Positions 61,058-64,000 of a DNA stretch of 64,000 nt are shown one piece after another (the stretch's first letter is position 1; the number at the start of each line of letters is the position of its first letter). This stretch comes from Cristatella mucedo. Lineage: Eukaryota > Bryozoa > Phylactolaemata > Cristatellidae. Location: NCBI GenBank assembly GCA_009760855.2, contig WPIO01000033.1, positions 3,701,001 to 3,765,000 on the forward strand. Direction: 5' to 3'. A program made the translations under genes and the position numbers. The notes beneath the pieces are model-generated. The model did no database searches. It saw only the letters and a list, made by a program, of their open reading frames with translations, and was not told where the DNA came from.

Positions 61058-62720
61058 CTGAAAGACAAAGAAGTGTGGGGCTTAGTGAACTATTGTAGCT
61101 ACTCCCAAACAAACTCAAAGTAAAGTGACCTTAAAATAATTTAGTATTATCGGAATATGTTGCAACTAGCTCAAAGCAACAATGTAACTTGATTAACATG
61201 CCAAAGCAGCAGCAAAAACCAATAGAAAATAAGCCTATGTTCATGCAGACAACTCACTTCTATTGCTATGAACAAGTCATTCTGAAAGAACGAATGGGTC
61301 ACTTCACAAACCCATTTCCACTACCCAGATGGCTTCAGCATATGCATCGATGTAAAACACCCATTCAAGCAATCGACAGTGAAAGTGACAGAAGCCACAC
61401 AAACGTAGACAACTTGCTCAAGTACGTCCATTCATCTCCATGGCTGTATTTATTTCAATGTAGCATACAAAGCATCTATGTTCAGGCCGATAAGTCAGCT
61501 GTAATCAACACAGTTTGCAGTTTTTGCTATTATCGATGATCCATTATGACTTAAACCCCCATGGCCACAGACCACAGTAGGGCATGCAAAAAGAGAAGAG
61601 TTGATCAATACGAGCAGAAACAGGAAGGGGACAAATTGCTATCCAATAGACGTTAGGAGCCCACAAATGTAGCCTTCTTATACCAAAAAGCCTTTCTGTT
61701 GTGTTGGTTAGGTTATGTTCCTGAATATGCATGTAGTTGAACATTTTTTTTTACATTTTAAAGCCGAAAAATGCAGCACAAAAAGCCTTGATAGCACGGC
61801 ATCGTTGGTGCCAAACAATGCAGGACAGGAGTTGCCCTGCTACTGAGATAAGGCATCGGTAAAGTGAGCTCAGAATACCAAAAGCCAGCATTACGACTGA
61901 TACTAAATATGCAGGTTTTTTTCTAGCCAAGATGTTGGGTTAGGACGACACTAGACGTAAACCAGGAAGTTGCCATAGCCTGAAGCTGTAGCTACTTCGA
62001 CAAGTTAGCTCTTTAATTTACTTGCTGAAAGGCAAGGAGAAATAAATATTCACATCTTACAAACAAAACAGGATGCACAGTCTTACCTTTTGTGGCATAA
62101 AGGTAGAAGAAATCGCAGTACAGTACGGTCTGTACGACTCCAGCAACGACAGCAATAAGGTCAAAATAGTATTCGCTGTAGTACCGATAAATCCAGTTGA
62201 ACAGATAAAGTCCTCTGTAGGCACCGAGGGCAAACAGGTAGTGACTGGTAATACTTTCGGCTCCTCCAGTCTTGCTGATCATAAACAGTTGTGGCAGAAT
62301 GGCTACTGCTTCCAGATAAATAGAGAATGTCCACAGGATCTAAATAATTAAAAGACGTTTCTCAATCCACATATAAGGACTATAAGATCACTATAAAATT
62401 ATTACTAAAACCAATGCACTAAGAGACTGGCACTAACTGGATCAGAGACAGCTGACTTACCTCCAGAGGTGTAAAATCGTGGTTAACAAGGAATGCTAGA
62501 CCAGCACAAGGAACCAATAAGAATTCAATCCTAAATGTATCGTGGTTCCCATCATAGGTAGCCCTGAATCGGCTGTACACGAAATGAAGTGTGGCATATG
62601 ACGACGTAATGAAGAAGATCTTCATTAGGCTATTGTACACCGACACGAAGTTGGTAAACAAATCCAAGTATCTTAACGTAAAGACCACGGCAAACAATAT
62701 CTGGCTCCGCCCAGAAAGAC
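60999..62720 (-). CDS. KDELR: KDEL receptor (ER lumen protein-retaining receptor), 5' partial
   Basis: Seven-helix Golgi/ERGIC receptor that retrieves K/HDEL-ended ER proteins in COPI vesicles (family knowledge). Three exons are joined: 62461-62720, 62087-62339 and 60999-61057 (phases 1, 0, 1). The protein reads [78 protein letters not shown] and [20 protein letters not shown]. The charged and aromatic residues of the ligand pocket known from the family (Asp in YLDLF, the YR-LY-NW-R series, Asp in FFDL/YCDFF) appear kept. The first exon (about 30 aa with the starting Met and first helix) is not in the window. The C-terminal tail ([14 protein letters not shown]) is longer than the vertebrate K-G-K-K-L-S-L-P-A end. 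Confidence 0.93.
61058..62086 (-). other. KDELR intron, nothing recognised
   Basis: No shared repeat found. Open frames on both strands look accidental. Confidence 0.4.
62087..62339 (-). CDS. KDELR: KDELR exon 3
   Basis: - strand acceptor ttaattatttag before 62339, donor gtaaga from 62086; phase 0 to 1. Encodes [40 protein letters not shown] and the last three helices. Confidence 0.95.
62461..62720 (-). CDS. KDELR: KDELR exon 2
   Basis: - strand acceptor ttttgtatttcag before 62720, donor gtaagt from 62460; phase 1 to 0. Encodes [40 protein letters not shown] and ends VNHDFTPLE. Confidence 0.95.
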
Positions 62721-64000
62721 CTGAAATACAAAAAATATGCTGCCATTGATGCTAGCACGAACGGTTATCTTACATAACTTTAATGGTATTTAGTAAAGAC
62801 GGCTTCGCTGCCACTCAACAACAAAGCATTATATTATATTTGCCTTTCCATACAAAACCATTGACGAGAATGTGGCCAATCAAGTAAGAACTCTACAGCT
62901 GATTTAACAGTCTTATTTGCATATCGGCAGAAGAGCCTTGCTGGCTATCACAATTACTCGCAATAAGAATGCACTTGATAAAGCGCCCTCAGAGACTCGC
63001 AATGAGAAATAAAGGATCGCTTACTTCAAGATTCGAACCCATGACCCGGGTCGGTAAGAGTGAGCGCCTTAGTCCTGGGCTAAGACCCGGGGTCTAAGAA
63101 TAATGTAAATAATAACAGTAAGCTCGTTTTCTAGCTTGGTTAGGACTTAACAATGGCCCTCTGCTGCCACTGTCTTGCACGGCTACATGGAAAATCAGCA
63201 CGAAGCTTCCATAAGCTCACAAATGTATGATACTCTTGTTGCCACGATGGGTGATGCCACAAGCCCATACAGCAGGTAGCACTGAGTGGCACGTTTCTGC
63301 CATTGACCACATTACCGACTCACAATGTGTGACATGGGCCATTTGGGTTGGTGAGATATTTACTTCTGATGCACATGCATTAAACTCTTCTGCAGGAACA
63401 AGTTTTAGAAGGAATGTATCAGCTGGTTCGTTTGAAGTTACTAAAGGTTTGGCTCCTTGCCTATTGAAAAACCATAAGAAATAAACTGGTCAGGCTCCCA
63501 GATGTAAAGCTTCAAGCACCCAGGCAACATCATTTGGCAAATAAAATCTGCCACCCAAGGGTAGTAGAGGAGCTGTAAACCTACTTTAACAGTTGGGTAC
63601 TATACACGAAACATTCTTCGGGCACTGATTCTTGATTTGGTATTTCAAATGTTTATACAATATGCCTGAAAACCAAGCAAAGTGGTTTTACAGAAAAGAA
63701 TATCACTGCTGCTGAAATTAAAACTGGGCCTCTTTCGGCCACAGTTCTAATGCAAGCAGCTTGCCGCGAGGCATCAAGCTGGGAGTATGTGACAGATTTC
63801 AAGAAGATGGTTAAAATGGGCTTGCTAAATCGTATACCATGCGACTTCCAAATCAAATTTGTACATCTTACTGCACAAAAACCATGCCGAGAATGGCAGT
63901 AACATCTCAATAGAAACTTGTAGTACTATGCAACGTTTCTTACACCCAGTATGAACACCATGTTAGCCATAATGACTGCCGGTTTCAGCACTATACTAGG
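62721..64000. other. KDELR first intron (or beyond) with unassigned - strand exon-like frame
   Basis: No first KDELR exon was found. On the - strand 63459 down to about 63321 is open after a strong acceptor (tggtttttcaatag) and ends at a gtgagt donor: PLVTSNEPADTFLLKLVPAE, EFNACASEVNISPTQMAHVT. A second possible exon edge lies at about 63945-64000 (KPAVIMANMVFILG then gtaaga). Neither is recognised, and the phases do not join directly. Confidence 0.3.
62898..63100 (-). repeat. tRNA-derived SINE (SINE-A), reverse, with a LINE-A tail piece inside
   Basis: gctgatttaacagtcttatt at the start and gattcgaacccatgac as reversed B-box. At about 62968-62997 it contains gcacttgataaagcgccctc, a LINE-A tail fragment, in the same orientation. 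Confidence 0.6.

Noticed and set aside
63227-63484. 85-codon + strand frame.
   Set aside because: Starts with a non-ATG-supported context, has no recognised domains and overlaps a better bounded - strand exon-like frame.
63653-63910. - strand frame containing IWKSHG, similar to the IWKSRS of KDELR exon 1.
   Set aside because: The preceding residues lack the hydrophobic first helix and no donor follows in the right phase; judged a chance match.
1-64000. CRISPR array, prokaryotic operons, defence or phage systems.
   Set aside because: No regularly spaced direct repeats and no prokaryotic gene organisation; all regular repeats are microsatellites or transposon copies.

Overview
The window is eukaryotic. 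Coding sequence lies in many short GT-AG exons, introns reach 9 kb, and most non-coding sequence is transposon debris. I read three conserved genes by joining exons in phase. (1) On the + strand, nearly all of KATNIP (KIAA0556, katanin-interacting protein, a cilium/microtubule protein) runs from about 570 to 48758 in at least 32 exons; its 5' end lies before the window. (2) On the - strand, a complete COX6B gene (cytochrome c oxidase subunit 6B, twin CX9C-CX10C) has three coding exons between 50968 and 49875. (3) On the - strand, a KDEL receptor (ER lumen protein-retaining receptor) has three exons between 62720 and 60999; its first exon is not in the window. A fourth, unrecognised + strand gene is suggested by three phase-compatible exons at 54136-54912.

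Organism: KATNIP, KDELR and COX6B with long repeat-filled introns point to a ciliated animal. The proteins are clearly orthologous to the vertebrate ones as I remember them but diverged, and the KDELR tail is unusual, so I favour an invertebrate, possibly an early-branching one. The sequence alone does not fix the phylum.

Layout: 0-49 kb is KATNIP. Its C-terminal two thirds is built from four related modules (marked by T-W-G-D-x-x-Y-x-G-L, L-I-D-G-V-N and W-N-Y-N-K-S type motifs) at about 21.6-22.7, 29.1-30.4, 40.9-44.8 and 45.2-46.2 kb. 49.9-51 kb is COX6B, 51-60 kb is mostly repeats plus the unidentified exons, and 61-62.7 kb is KDELR. The introns hold at least three CR1/L2-like LINE families (here LINE-A, LINE-B, LINE-C; almost all 5'-truncated 3' ends), two tRNA-derived SINE families (SINE-A, SINE-B), a dead Tc1 element, a pogo-like MITE, a TIR transposon with 21-bp perfect inverted repeats, a SPIN-like hAT MITE with a target-site duplication, and three long (GT)n arrays. 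Several are nested, giving a relative order of insertion.

No CRISPR array, rRNA, functional tRNA, operon or prokaryotic system was seen. The best leads are the SPIN-like hAT element (a family known for horizontal transfer), the hairpin tail shared by LINE-A and SINE-B, and the unidentified gene at 54 kb.
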